Part shown: positions 11,501 to 21,639 of the stretch, piece after piece | Layout: each line of letters begins with the position of its first letter | Numbering within the stretch: the stretch's first letter is position 1 | Assembly: GCA_963969495.1 (NCBI GenBank) | Contig: OZ018326.1 | Coordinates: forward strand, 152,396,306-152,460,305 | Direction of reading: 5' to 3' | Source: Ceratothoa steindachneri | Taxonomy: Eukaryota > Arthropoda > Malacostraca > Isopoda > Cymothoidae | Length of the DNA stretch: 64,000 nucleotides | Program-made: the position numbers and the translations under genes | Notes under the pieces: generated by a model | Databases searched by the model: none | What the model saw: the letters and a program-made list of their open reading frames with translations, nothing else | What the model was told of the DNA's origin: nothing

Positions 11501-11867
11501 ACAGCCATTGTTCTTCCAGCCGTTCGTCGAGAAACGGTTCTCCTTCCCAAGACGCCACGTCAGGATCATCTTATCCCCCCCCCCTTTGGCTGGAACTCGC
11601 CAGCGGACCGAATATTCCTTCAAGTACCTTCCACCGCACCCTAATGAAGTTACGTAAGCCAAGCGTCACCTTTTGAGTATTGATCCCTTATTTGTCAATT
11701 CTATCCTGTGCTTTAAATGGTTTATCGAACCATCCCATCTCTTTAACTCCATATTTGTTTTACCTTTTTTTGATCCCTTAAATCCTTGGATTAGCCCGAG
11801 TCTCCACGACCCTTACCATTCTGTTTGTCAATATTTTCCGTTTTTGTGTTTGCTGATAGTTATTATT

Positions 11868-11873
11868 AATAAA
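11868..11873 (+). promoter_or_regulatory. LTR polyadenylation signal AATAAA
   Basis: AATAAA in an AT-rich stretch in the last fifth of the 5' LTR. The identical signal in the 3' LTR is at 16370-16375, where it would end the element's transcript. Confidence 0.5.
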
Positions 11874-12079
11874 ACTCTATTTTATTAATGATAGCAATAT
11901 TATTATCCTTGAGCTCAGTTCCACTTCTTAAGCATTTTGAAGATACATAATATCGGCCGCCAAGACAGTAAAACGCACTCTAGAGATAATTAAGGAAGTT
12001 CCCTCAACGAATAGTGTTATATATAGTATCATCGGGAGTCATTCTACGACATATATATATATATATATACTATTTAATT

Positions 12080-12097
12080 TGGTGTCAGGTGTGGGGT
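12080..12097 (+). other. Probable primer-binding site
   Basis: TGGTGTCAGGTGTGGGG starts with TGG, the complement of a tRNA 3' CCA, and resembles primer sites of many Ty3/gypsy elements (TGGTGTCAgaaGTGGG). The second LTR element has TGGTGTCAGG at 27271. Unusually it does not abut the LTR: 28 bases, largely (TA)n, intervene. Confidence 0.5.
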
Positions 12098-12419
12098 TTA
12101 ACGCTATATCTTTGCAAACACTGGTCTCAGTCGAGTAAAGCATAGTGTTATTCGTTATAATAATAGAATATAGTAGTTCCCTTTTGTTTTAACGATTGCT
12201 ATCCCCTTTTTTTTTTGAAACTTAAGAAGCTGGAGTAGCTCAAGGAACGGTTATAATAATTTGTTTGTGTTTTTTGTGATTTTAGTCAGTGGTTATTTAG
12301 AGTGAGAAACCAAGTACGAATAGGTCAGTGCCCATATTTAGGTAGGCTAATTCTATAGAGGCATAATTCTTGTTGCGAGGAATTTTAGTTGGTTGACTAG
12401 TGCCCCCCCAAGTGCAAAG

Positions 12420-14213
12420 ATGACTCCATTCGAAATCTTTAAAGCGCAAGGAGAGTCCTGTGGACTTTCCGGAAAAGAACTAATTAAGTACATTCAAGAG
12501 GAGCAAAGAAGAGAAATACAACGAGAAGAAAGAGAAAGAGAGGAACGGATAAGACTAGCTGACCTTCAGATTGAATTAGCTCGGATTAAAGCAGAAGTTC
12601 AAAGAAAAAAGGTAGAAAAAGAAAGAGAAAGAGAGGAACGGGGAAGAGTAATCCAACGAGAAGAACGAGAAGGAAAAATACAACGAGAAGAACGAGAAAA
12701 AGAAATCCAACGAGAAGAAAGAAGGACGGATTCGCGCCCCTTCCCAGGAAAGCTGACAAAGTTTCCGAGCCCCGTAAAACCCCAAAACTTCTTTCCCCAA
12801 AACCAACAACGGGACTCCAAACCTCCCGTTAAGACTTCTCCTCCATTTCTCTTCCCGAAGCGACCAACCATATGCTTCACCTGTGGAGTAGAAAACCACA
12901 TGAGCTGGAATTGCCCCCAAAATTCTAGGCTTAAAAGCGGACCAGGCAACCAAGTTCACCAGATTAATGCGACCCCGGCTCCTTCGGTGGTGCAGACCCA
13001 AGCAGAAACTTCTCCCCCTCCGTCAGGCCACCAGGTAAATTTTGTTTTTGGTAAAAGTTCATCGGGAACTTTGAAATATGAGGAGGGCAGCGTGGACAGC
13101 TGTCGAGTATCGACTCTCGTCAGGGACACAGGATGTACATGCTTCATCGTGTCCGACGAACTCCTCCCAGTGGCCTCTAACCACGAAAAATTTGCGGTGG
13201 TACGTGACTACCTTGGGCGGGCGAACAGATTCCCCGTCGCTAGATGTTACCTGCAGTGTCAATATTATAATGGCTGGGCTGAAGTCATTGTAGCACCAAT
13301 AAAATTCTGTTCCGTACTTATAGGAAAGAGCCCCCAAGTAAGTTTCGACCCTGTGTTTCAGGCCGCCCTTCCTCAAGGCCGAGATAAGAAAGAAGCCCAG
13401 GAGCCCGTCCCCATCAGAACCCCGATACCGTCCGATTTCTCGGAGACCCCTAACCAGGACTTTAGGACGGAAAAAGAGGAATGTGATTCACTAAAACCCT
13501 TAGGTGATAAGGCCCCAGACAAGGACACGGAGACTGTCCCTGGACCCCAAGAAATAAAGAACCCCCAACGCGCCCATGGAGATACCTTCGTAGAACTGGA
13601 CGAAGCATCGGCGCTTGAAGAGGACTGTCCCGCGGAGTCCCTTAAGGTAATCCAGACAGTGTGCATCCAACCTGATGCCGATTACCCTCCTCCTTCCCTA
13701 CCAGGCGAGTCTTTAGAACCCTCTGATCTGGATAGTGACGCGCAGCTGACACCACGTCAGAAGAGTCAGCTCCAAGAACTAATTAAATGGAATCACCATT
13801 TATCCACCCTATTAGCTCTTTTCGAGCAACTGCGTGAAAATGGCCTCACCATTGGCCCCAGCAAATGCCAGTTTGCCCACGAAACCATCAAATATTTGGG
13901 TTTCAAAATAGGACAAAGCAAGTCAGGTCCCCACGAGAACAAGATTAAGGCAATCGCCGACATGCCCCTCCCGATTACAAAGAAGCCATTAAGATCGATC
14001 CTAGGATCAGCTTCTCCCTATCAGCGATTTGTTCCGAATTTCGCTGCAATTTCGGCTCCCCTATGCCCCCTTCAGGAAAAGAATTTCTCCGATCGGTTAC
14101 GTTGGAATGATGTCGCTGTTTCCCATTTTAATCAGCTCAAAAGTAAGTTCATTTCTGCCCCCATTTTTAAGTTGCCAAACCCGGAAAAATCCTTGGAGTT
14201 AAGACCGACGTGA
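12420..14213 (+). CDS. Internally deleted Gag-protease-RT(thumb) polyprotein
   Basis: ATG 12420 is preferred over 12393 because MTPFEIFKAQGESCGL aligns with the start of the related gag at 27876. Order: N-terminal segment (residues 1-30), highly charged E/R coiled coil (about 35-115), zinc knuckle CFTCGVENHMSWNC (CX2CX4HX4C, about 160), aspartic protease with RDTG (about 236), an acidic linker, then RT thumb/connection (LTIGPSKCQFAHETIKYLGF; the usual IRSFLG block reads LRSILG). Capsid is missing after the coiled coil. Integrase is missing between DKDTETVPG and PQEIKN, and the RT fingers, palm and YxDD are missing between LQELIK and WNHHLS. All three joins keep the frame. The ORF ends at 14213 because one base is lost near 14201; RNase H continues in the next frame. 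Confidence 0.75.
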   Translation: MTPFEIFKAQGESCGLSGKELIKYIQEEQRREIQREEREREERIRLADLQIELARIKAEVQRKKVEKEREREERGRVIQREEREGKIQREEREKEIQREERRTDSRPFPGKLTKFPSPVKPQNFFPQNQQRDSKPPVKTSPPFLFPKRPTICFTCGVENHMSWNCPQNSRLKSGPGNQVHQINATPAPSVVQTQAETSPPPSGHQVNFVFGKSSSGTLKYEEGSVDSCRVSTLVRDTGCTCFIVSDELLPVASNHEKFAVVRDYLGRANRFPVARCYLQCQYYNGWAEVIVAPIKFCSVLIGKSPQVSFDPVFQAALPQGRDKKEAQEPVPIRTPIPSDFSETPNQDFRTEKEECDSLKPLGDKAPDKDTETVPGPQEIKNPQRAHGDTFVELDEASALEEDCPAESLKVIQTVCIQPDADYPPPSLPGESLEPSDLDSDAQLTPRQKSQLQELIKWNHHLSTLLALFEQLRENGLTIGPSKCQFAHETIKYLGFKIGQSKSGPHENKIKAIADMPLPITKKPLRSILGSASPYQRFVPNFAAISAPLCPLQEKNFSDRLRWNDVAVSHFNQLKSKFISAPIFKLPNPEKSLELRPT

Positions 14214-14578
14214 TCAACGAGGGCATTGGAGGTGTACTCCTTCAATACGTGGATGACAGAACGAGTCATCCAGTTGCATATGCTAGCCATCTATTATTAC
14301 CACGCGAAAAGAGATATGCCACTAGAGAAAAGATAGCTCTATCAATTATCTGGGTCATAGACAAATTCAAGATGTATTTGATATGTAAAGATTTTCAAAT
14401 AGGAACCGACCACCGTCCGTTAGCCTATATTAGGAATTTGAGACACTCAAACGGCCGCATCATGCGCTGGAGTTTACTCTTGCAAGAGTATCAATTTAAA
14501 ATAAATTATATCAAAGGTTCCGATAACCAGGTCGCTGACGCACTCAGTAGGAATGCGTTACCGAATAGCGTAGAATAA
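14201..14578 (+). pseudogene. RNase H domain of the LTR element, frameshifted
   Basis: Continues the polyprotein after a single-base loss near 14201. TDVINEGIGGVLLQY corresponds to the family's 'TDASn-GIGavL-Q', supplying the first catalytic Asp. It is followed by REKIALSIIWVIDKF ('ErE-LAiiwa--kfr-YL'), IGTDHRPLAY ('v-TDHkpL') and NQVADALSRN, the standard end of the Ty3/gypsy RNase H. No integrase follows; about 420 bases of AT-rich untranslated sequence lead to the polypurine tract, consistent with an element whose integrase lay upstream. Confidence 0.75.
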
Positions 14579-14988
14579 TTGTATTCATAGGATTAGTATC
14601 TCCATGTAGGTATATACCGTCTTGTACGACTTAATTTAAGATTCTTTTGTAATATAGTTAATTAATGTATATGTCTGAATTTTGTAACGCTCAATGTCTA
14701 ATTTTTTTTTTTGATGTATATATATTTGTTCTTATTAATTTACGTATAAATTATTTTGTCCCGTATGTACTAAGTTTATAACATTTCATTGTTCCATGCC
14801 CTTTTTTTTTATTAAGTTGTATTAAAGGTTATTTTCCCCTGTAATCTAAAGATCAAAATAATCATGTACTGAGGTAATACTAGTTAGGTGCAGGAAGATA
14901 CGGTTGGTACAAGAAAACGAGTTCCCTACAACGGAGCTCTATCGTTGTCCCTTTTCTCTCTTTTTTTTTCGAAGTGACAACTTCCCCT

Positions 14989-15000
14989 GGAATGGAGGGG
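14989..15000 (+). other. Polypurine tract
   Basis: GGAATGGAGGGG lies directly against the 3' LTR start, the position where plus-strand synthesis is primed. Confidence 0.6.
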
Positions 15001-16525
15001 TGTGATAGAACGAGTTGAATCTGTGTTAAATTCAACTCCTATCCCATATTAGTTAAAACCTCGAGGAGGCCCACGTGCATCTTCGATTCGAGGCTTGGAG
15101 TCTTATCAACAGCTGCCGGACGTCAATGTTTAATCAAGGAGGTTATCGTCCCCCCCGTTCGCCCCGATACGCCGACCTCGCCAGATCGAGTTAGGCTTAT
15201 GAACAGATAAGGCATTTTTCTCCGGCCCAGCTGTGCGTTCCCTCCAAGCTTTCACTCCATTCTCCCCCACGCCAAGGAGATGTCCTGGCTATTTATATGG
15301 ACTCTTTACCACTAAGATCAGATTGGAGATCCAGATTTTCGTCGCGAAACATCACCACGACCCTCTCTCCCTTTGTGCGCCAAGGGACCTCGGCTTTGAG
15401 ATTCACCATCACTTGTCCAGGAGGACAATATTCCTTGAGTGCCAAAGGTTCGAGCCTTTAGTGACGTCAAGTCCCCAAGGCATTCCCCCCTGCTGTTCAA
15501 GGAGAACAGCATTAGAACAGCCATTGTTCGTTTTGAGCCCTTCGCCAAGAAACGGTTCTCATCCCCCCCCCTGTTGTTCAAGGAGAACAACATTAGAACA
15601 GCCATTGTTCGTTTTGAGCCCTTCGCCAAGAAACGGTTCTCATCTCCCCCTGTTGTTCAAGGGAGAACAACATTAGAACAGCCATTGTTCGTTTTGAGCC
15701 CTTCGCCAAGAAACGGTTCTTCCCCCCCCCCCCCCCCCTGTTGTTCAAGGGAGAACAACATTAGAACAGCCATTGTTCGTTTTGAGCCCTTCGCCAAGAA
15801 ACGGTTCTTCCCCCCCCCCCTGTTGTTCAAGGGAGAACAACATTAGAACAGCCATTGTTCGTTTTGAGCCCTTCGCCAAGAAACGGTTCTCATCCCTCCC
15901 CTGTTGTTCAAAGGAGAACAACATTAGAACAGCCATTGTTCTTGAGCCCGTAGACAAGAGACAGTTCTCATCCCCCCTTTGTTCAGAAGAGAACAACCTA
16001 GAACAGCCATTGTTCTTCCAGCCGTTCGTCGAGAAACGGTTCTCCTTCCCAAGACGCCACGTCAGGATCATCTTATCCCCCCCCCCTTTGGCTGGAACTC
16101 GTCAGCGGACCGAATATTCCTTCAAGTACCTTCCACCGCACCCTAATGAAGTTACGTAAGCCAAGCGTCACCTTTTGAGTATTGATCCCTTATTTGTCAA
16201 TTCTATCCTGTGCTTTAAATGGTTTATCGAACCATCCCATCTCTTTAACTCCATATTTGTTTTACCTTTTTTTGATCCCTTAAATCCTTGGATTAGCCCG
16301 AGTCTCCACGACCCTTACCATTCTGTTTGTCAATATTTTCCGTTTTTGTGTTTGCTGATAGTTATTATTAATAAAACTCTATTTTATTAATGATAGCAAT
16401 ATTATTATCCTTGAGCTCAGTTCCACTTCTTAAGCATTTTGAAGATACATAATATCGGCCGCCAAGACAGTAAAACGCACTCTAGAGATAATTAAGGAAG
16501 TTCCCTCAACGAATAGTGTTATATA
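15001..16525 (+). repeat. 3' LTR
   Basis: Matches 10504-12023 throughout. Differences include C-tract lengths and single substitutions (for example near 15170 and 16100). It lacks the final 28 bases of the 5' LTR, so the right end of the element has been trimmed. Confidence 0.85.
15480..15990 (+). repeat. Tandem hairpin array inside the 3' LTR
   Basis: Same roughly 80-bp units and the same number (about seven) as in the 5' LTR. C tracts differ in length between the two LTRs, one reaching about 16 C near 15730, as expected from replication slippage. Confidence 0.85.
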
Positions 16526-19431
16526 CGTTGAACGCCTTATGCCTCAAAATTGAAAATGCGACCTCTGCTCCTTGCTACTTCAGACCTACGAGCATGGTCG
16601 CTTCCACGCCCATTCGGAAACCTTCTGCGGATTCTACCCACCCCGGGCGCGCCCCTGGAAAGAGCTAGCTGTGCAAAGGGTTCGATCGTAGACTCGGCTA
16701 AACCAGGCCTCCCTTCCTCTGGTTAAACTTTTCCAGTAAGGAGAATCAGCCATGCGCCCCCACCCAGTCGCTAGACGCACAGGAGGCAAATCCTGGGACT
16801 TCTAAAACTGTCCCCTGAAAAGAGAACAACACCAAAAGAGCTTCGGCTTCTACGCTCCAACTCAAGGAAAGACCAGGCGACTCGGAGACGCGGGACCCCC
16901 AAAAGAGAACATCCGTCTCCGAAACCGCCACACCTGTCAAAGGTTTCGAGGCGATGATAGGAAAAGACTTGTATAGTGAGACCAACTCCCTTGATAAGTC
17001 CTCGAAGATGACATCGCCTTGTAGTGCTAACAGCACCAGGGGTTTTGTCTCAGGGAAGAGTACGCGCATTTCCGTGAGGGACTTCTTTTTGAATACTGCA
17101 ACTGCATCTCCTCTGAGCTAGGCCTGGGGGCATATTCCTGTAGTAGAATTGCCGTGGACTCCGGGCCAGGTAGGGGGAGTTGCAGAAGCTTGTCTCCTCC
17201 CGTTAGCTTTTTTCTGTAGGAGACCATGTTGGGCACGTGACCCCTTTCTACTCTCCCAGTGTATAATGATTTTGCGACCCAGCTACCACGAGCTTGGGGC
17301 CGGGCAGGCGGATGCAGGATTTACGCCCGACATGATGTCTCCGTTCTTACAAAAGCTTTTTTTACAGATAGTGGCTGCACCTGGATAGGAGGTATACTGT
17401 TATTTTTGTGAACATCAATCTTCAGCCGACTTCAACGCGAGGAATTGCCACCGCGTCGTGGCACGGTTGCCGCGTGCCGTTCTCTTCTTCGAGAATTTAA
17501 ACTGTAGACAGCACTTATGGAGCACACTATACAATCAATCTCAGGGATAAGGTCGTTGGAGACCTGCTTGACGACCTGGAGATTGATGTCCTAAATGTGA
17601 ATTTGTTTCCGATTAAATGTCCCAAAACTGCTTCATTTTCCTGCTTCGATCTGTCCCTGTGCTCTCCGCATGTACAGCCTGATTTTGGGTGGGCGGTGGT
17701 CTATGACCTCCATGCTAGTGACCACTTTCCCATTCATGTATCATTCTCTGGGCCTCTGTTGCCGGAAAATAAAAAACGCCCTGGTATTGCTTTGAGACAG
17801 GCAGTGAATTTCGTAGAACTAGGGTTAGGTTAAGGTATATTTCAAAGCATGGTTGCCGCTCTTCTTTGTGGGCATACGTTCTTGAACTAAGGGGAAGACC
17901 CCTCTTGAAGATGCGTGGAAGCGAATCAAAATAATTCGTGGTAACTTTTTGCAGGACCCCCTCCCTTTTCCAAGAGAACGGGACCACAATCCCGGAATCC
18001 GGGTCCGTGGCGAAGTTTTTCTCGACCGCTTTCTCAACATTCTCTATCGTAGGTGCTGCTCTGCCAACATTCAATGCACCTTGTAATGTCGCTGAAGGCC
18101 GCCGATTGGACTTTAACTACAGAGGTGGAGAACCATTCGAAGACAGGTTTACGTTGAGTAAGTTGCGTTCCACTCTTGCTTCATGCGCGGATACCGTCCC
18201 GGCCCGTGTCGGCCTATGATCTCTAATTTCCTGCGTGTGCAAATTAATGGACAAACTGGTAAATATTTGATTAGCCTGTTTCCTGGACAGCGGAGGCCGC
18301 CTGTGTCCTATCAGGTGACCAACGGCACTGCACCATGTTATATTCGATCTGAAGAAGGTCAATGATACCTAATGACGATACGGTATCATGGAGACTATCA
18401 ACACGATGAGGTCGTGGCAACGCCTCCCAATATTTATCCCTGAATTTCTGCGAGATCGCCAATTCCAGGTACGGGTTGGGGCATCCCTATCTGGTCCATT
18501 CGATCAGAAAGAGGGTGTTTCGCAGGAAATTTCATCAGCGTAACACTCTGCCCTGAGCATCAATGGTATCACCTCTTTACGCTCTCTTTTGGAGTTGCTC
18601 AGATGCCAACTCTGGAGAGTCTACTCCATTTTTTCTAGGCAAAGATTAAGGTATTGCACTTCTAGCGTCATCCACCCGGTCTTGTTCCTAAATGGAGGTC
18701 GTATGTAAGCTTTGGGTTTACACCGTTTCCTTGTTCTTCTTTTCGACCGACTGGTCACCTGGCAGTCTTATATTCGCAGCCTTAGAGTCTCATAACCACG
18801 CCATGGAGATACTCAGTCCGTGACGTTCAGCACTTGGTGTGCTGATAGGGCTACTGCTTTAATTTTCCATCGATTATTTTTTCGTTTGAAGCTCGATTAC
18901 GGATGCGAGTTTTAGGCATCTCCAGCCCAGCGTGTATTGTCGAAAGGGGACTTGATCTACCAAACTGGTCTCCGGTACCTTCTGCACGTCACCCATCAAG
19001 AGCCTATTTGTCAATTCTAGGGAGATTCTCGTTGTTTTGGGCCATACACAGTGCATTATGCTCTGTACACGTGAGCCCAGCGTCTCATTAAATCGCCAAC
19101 GACATTCACTGCACCCGCAGCCGAACAAGAAAGTGTTCATGCTGCCGAGAGATGCCAGTTATACCCTAAGCCCTTTTGCTTTCGTACTAGGAAAATTCTT
19201 TCGACAGCTCGGTCTAATTCTCAGGCCGTTAGTGTGTCTGGTTCTACCCAGGGTGCAACATGGAGGTTACATCTTTTGATTATCTGTCGCCATACATCTG
19301 ATCGCAAAGTTTCCACAGCGCCACGAGTAATGCCTTCGAACTTTTAGGCACACGCTGTATCTGCGCCAGTGTACACCGATGGCTCCAAGTTCTAGAATGG
19401 GGTCGGCATACACGACTTATCTACTCTGTTT
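16526..19431 (+). pseudogene. I/Jockey-type non-LTR element, copy A: ORF1 end, endonuclease, RT, start of RNase H
   Basis: Decayed + strand element resuming after the LTR insertion. Near 16555-16640, CDLCSLLLQTYEHGRFHAHSE and FCGFYP resemble an ORF1 zinc-knuckle region ('C-kCq-yGHgrfhC'). At about 17500-17760 come the endonuclease end: NCRQHLWST ('dfNa-h-lWg'), DLLDDLEIDVLN, SFSCFDLSLCSPHVQ and LHASDHFPIHVS, with the catalytic SDH kept. Around 18120-18220 FEDRFTLSKLRSTLASCAD matches the pre-RT block ('pFt--EL-sAl---kdtApG'). RT motifs beyond are mostly lost. At 19369 VYTDGSK opens RNase H. Stops and frameshifts are frequent. RNase H is cut at 19431 by a CR1-like insertion and resumes at about 21131. 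Confidence 0.6.
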
Positions 19432-21130
19432 ACATAAGAACATAAGAAAAGAAGGAGACTGCAAAAGACCATTCATGGCCTACACTTGGCAGCTCCTGTT
19501 CCAGTCAACACACAAAAGATTTCTTACCAGAGAAAAGTCATCAACATTGTCACCCTTTACATGAGTTCGTCAGATCTAATCTACAATATACATAAAATGC
19601 ATCCAGAGGATTATGTCCATTCATGCAACCGCAAAATATAATCTCCCCACTCCTTAGAAAAATATATACATATGTACATAAAAAAAGTCAGTCCCATCTA
19701 GCAGCTTCATCCATATATTTAGCTAATCTATTATTAAAACTACCTAGAGAGGAGGCTTCTATCACATGTCTAGTGAGCCTATTCCATTCATCTACCACAC
19801 GATTTGTAAACCAATTCCTCCCAATCTCCTTCCTAAACCTATACTTATGAAGCTTAAACCCATTGCTACGTGTCCTGTCATGTTCACTAAGTATAAGAAC
19901 CTTACCCAGATCCCCTTTATTATATCCTTTTACCCATTTGAAGACTTCAATCAATTCCCCTCTGACTCTTCTCCTTTCCAATGTATGTAGATTTAGTTTT
20001 CTGAGCCTTTCACCATAAGGTAAGTTCCTTAGCCCACCAATCATCTTTGTCATCCTTCTCTGCACAGACTCAAGCAAATCAATATCCTTCCTATAATATG
20101 GTGACCAAAATTGTACTGCATAGTCTAGATGAGGCCTAACTAGCGCCAGATACAGTTTTAGAATGACTTCAGCACTCTTATTGCTTACACTCCTCCTAAT
20201 GAATCATAATATCCTATTAGCTTTATTCTTAGCATTTAGGCATTGCTTTCTAGGACGAAGGTCTGAACTGACCAAAATGCCCAAGTCCCTCTCACAATCG
20301 GTCCTCCCCAAAATTCTCCCATTTAATTTATAACTATTCAATGGATTATTTCTACCTATATTAAGTACACTACATTTATCTATGTTAAACTTCATTTGCC
20401 ATTTCTCGGCCCAATTGGACAGAATGGTCAATTCCTCCTGCATTACAACAGCATCAGAATCAGCCCTAATGGCCCTACCTAGCTTAGTATCATCAGCAAA
20501 TTTACTCAAGTCACTACTTATACCTATTTCAAGATCATTAATATAAATTAAGAATAGCAAGGGGCCCAAAACAGATCCTTGCGGAACTCCACTGCTAACA
20601 CACCCCCACTCAGATTTAACTCCATCTATACTAACTCTTTGCTGTCTGTCACCAAGCCATGACTGAATCCACCTAAATATACTGCTATCGATCCTGTGTG
20701 CTTTAACTTTGCTCAGAAGCCGTAAGTGTGGCACTCGATCAAAAGCCTTACTAAAGTCCAAGTATAAAATATCATAGTTTTTATCATTATCTGCTGCTTC
20801 ATACACCTTACTATAAAAAGACAGCAAATTAGTCAGACAGGATTTACCCTTACTAAAGCCATGCTGTGATTCTTTTATCAATTTATGCTTATCCAAGTGA
20901 TCTCTAATATTCCTTGCTATAATAGATTCCATCATTTTCCCTACCACTGATGTCAAACTTACTGGTCTGTAATTAGACATATTTGTTTTATCCCCTTTCT
21001 TAAATATAGGTATCACATTGGCTTTCTTCCATGCCACTGGCATAATGCCACTCTCCAATGATTTTCTAAAGATGCATGCTAGGGGCTCACTTAACACATC
21101 CTTACATTCTTTCAAAATTCTAGGAAATGT
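19432..21130 (-). mobile_element. 5'-truncated CR1-like non-LTR element inserted in the RNase H of copy A
   Basis: On the minus strand the element runs from inside the RT domain to its 3' end. The 3' end is two copies of the octamer TTCTTATG (on + ACATAAGA repeated, 19432-19447). CR1-clade elements characteristically end in short octamer repeats, so this marks the terminus. The left and right host sequences join into one RNase H domain (VYTDGSK before, LPGVASIFTAEPVAI after), which proves insertion. There is no poly(A). Confidence 0.75.
19688..21127 (-). pseudogene. RT of the CR1-like element, interrupted by one stop
   Basis: Translation from the truncated 5' end begins FPRILKECKDVLSEPLA. 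RT blocks follow in order: KKANVIPIFKKGDKTNMSNY RPVSLTS (finger), QHGFSKGKSCLTNLL, LYLDFSKAFDRVPH (catalytic Asp), SSGVPQGSVLGPLLF, and SKFADDTKL (FADD catalytic pair). Then come the thumb and the C-terminal ESVQRRMTKMIGG...LERRRVRGELIEVFK region shared by CR1-clade proteins. The only visible lesion besides truncation is a TGA at 20204-20206, replacing GGA in an ILGFIRR context. The rest, 19688-20203, stays in the same frame. It lacks the endonuclease domain, so it is dead on arrival, yet little decayed, hence fairly young. Confidence 0.8.
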
Positions 21131-21510
21131 TTGAATTTATCGGGGCTCTACCAGGCGTTGCGTCTATCTTCACGGCCGAGCCAGTTGCAATACACCGCTC
21201 GGTACGGGAGATAACGTGACGTGCCCAGTTCGGATACCGGATAATAATCTTAAGCGACTCACAAAGCGCTCTGAGTGCTCTCGGGTCATTGGAATCCCCA
21301 TATCCCCTTGTTCGAGGTACCCGTGATGACACGGTTGGTCCGAGATGGGTGGATCTCGAGATTATCTCTTCATCTGGGTTCCTGGACATGTGAGAATTGG
21401 GGGAATGAGCACATTGATGAGGGCGACAAAGAGTCCGTGAGTACTGGGAGACGAGACCAGCGTTTCACTCTTCCTCATACTGACTATATGGTAGGAATCA
21501 GGTAAGCCGA
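21131..21510 (+). pseudogene. I/Jockey copy A, remainder of RNase H
   Basis: Continues from 19431 after the CR1-like insertion. ASIFTAEPVAIHRSV, IILSDSQSALSAL (the second catalytic Asp), FIWVPGHVRIGGNEH ('CWvPgHvGi-GNE-AD') and LPHTDYMVGIR, the region that follows RNase H in these polyproteins, can be read with a few frame changes. ORF2 ends near 21510. Confidence 0.6.
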
Positions 21511-21639
21511 ATGGGAAACGGCTGGCAACCAGCTAGATGTACCACGCCCATAATAGCTAGAAGCATGGTCGCGAGAATTCGATCTGTTAGTTTCGGAGGT
21601 CGAAGGCAAGAATCCGTTTCATTTCAAAACATTCGTATC

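Larger units (their letters stand above)
10504..12051 (+). repeat. 5' LTR
   Basis: Begins TGTGATAGAACGAG and ends CTACGACA, a TGT...ACA pair. The same end octamer (CTACGACA) closes the solo LTR at 63447, which supports the boundary. Identity with the 3' LTR runs from 10504 to 12023. The last 28 bases are missing from the 3' copy. Confidence 0.85.
10504..16525 (+). mobile_element. Young non-autonomous Gmr1-like Ty3/gypsy LTR retrotransposon
   Basis: Two nearly identical long terminal repeats (10504-12051 and 15001-16525) flank a primer-binding-like site, a gag-protease-pol reading frame, an RNase H domain and a polypurine tract. The LTRs differ by only a few substitutions and by C-tract lengths, so insertion was recent. 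Compared with the related element at 26282-33789, this copy lacks the capsid domain, most of integrase and the fingers/palm of RT, yet its main frame stays open for about 600 codons. It cannot transpose alone. It sits inside an older I/Jockey-type element. No clear target-site duplication is visible because the right LTR stops about 28 bases short of the left one. Confidence 0.85.

Noticed and set aside
10504..16525. Complete autonomous retrovirus-like element
   Set aside because: Capsid, integrase and RT palm are missing and there is no envelope-like ORF after RNase H.
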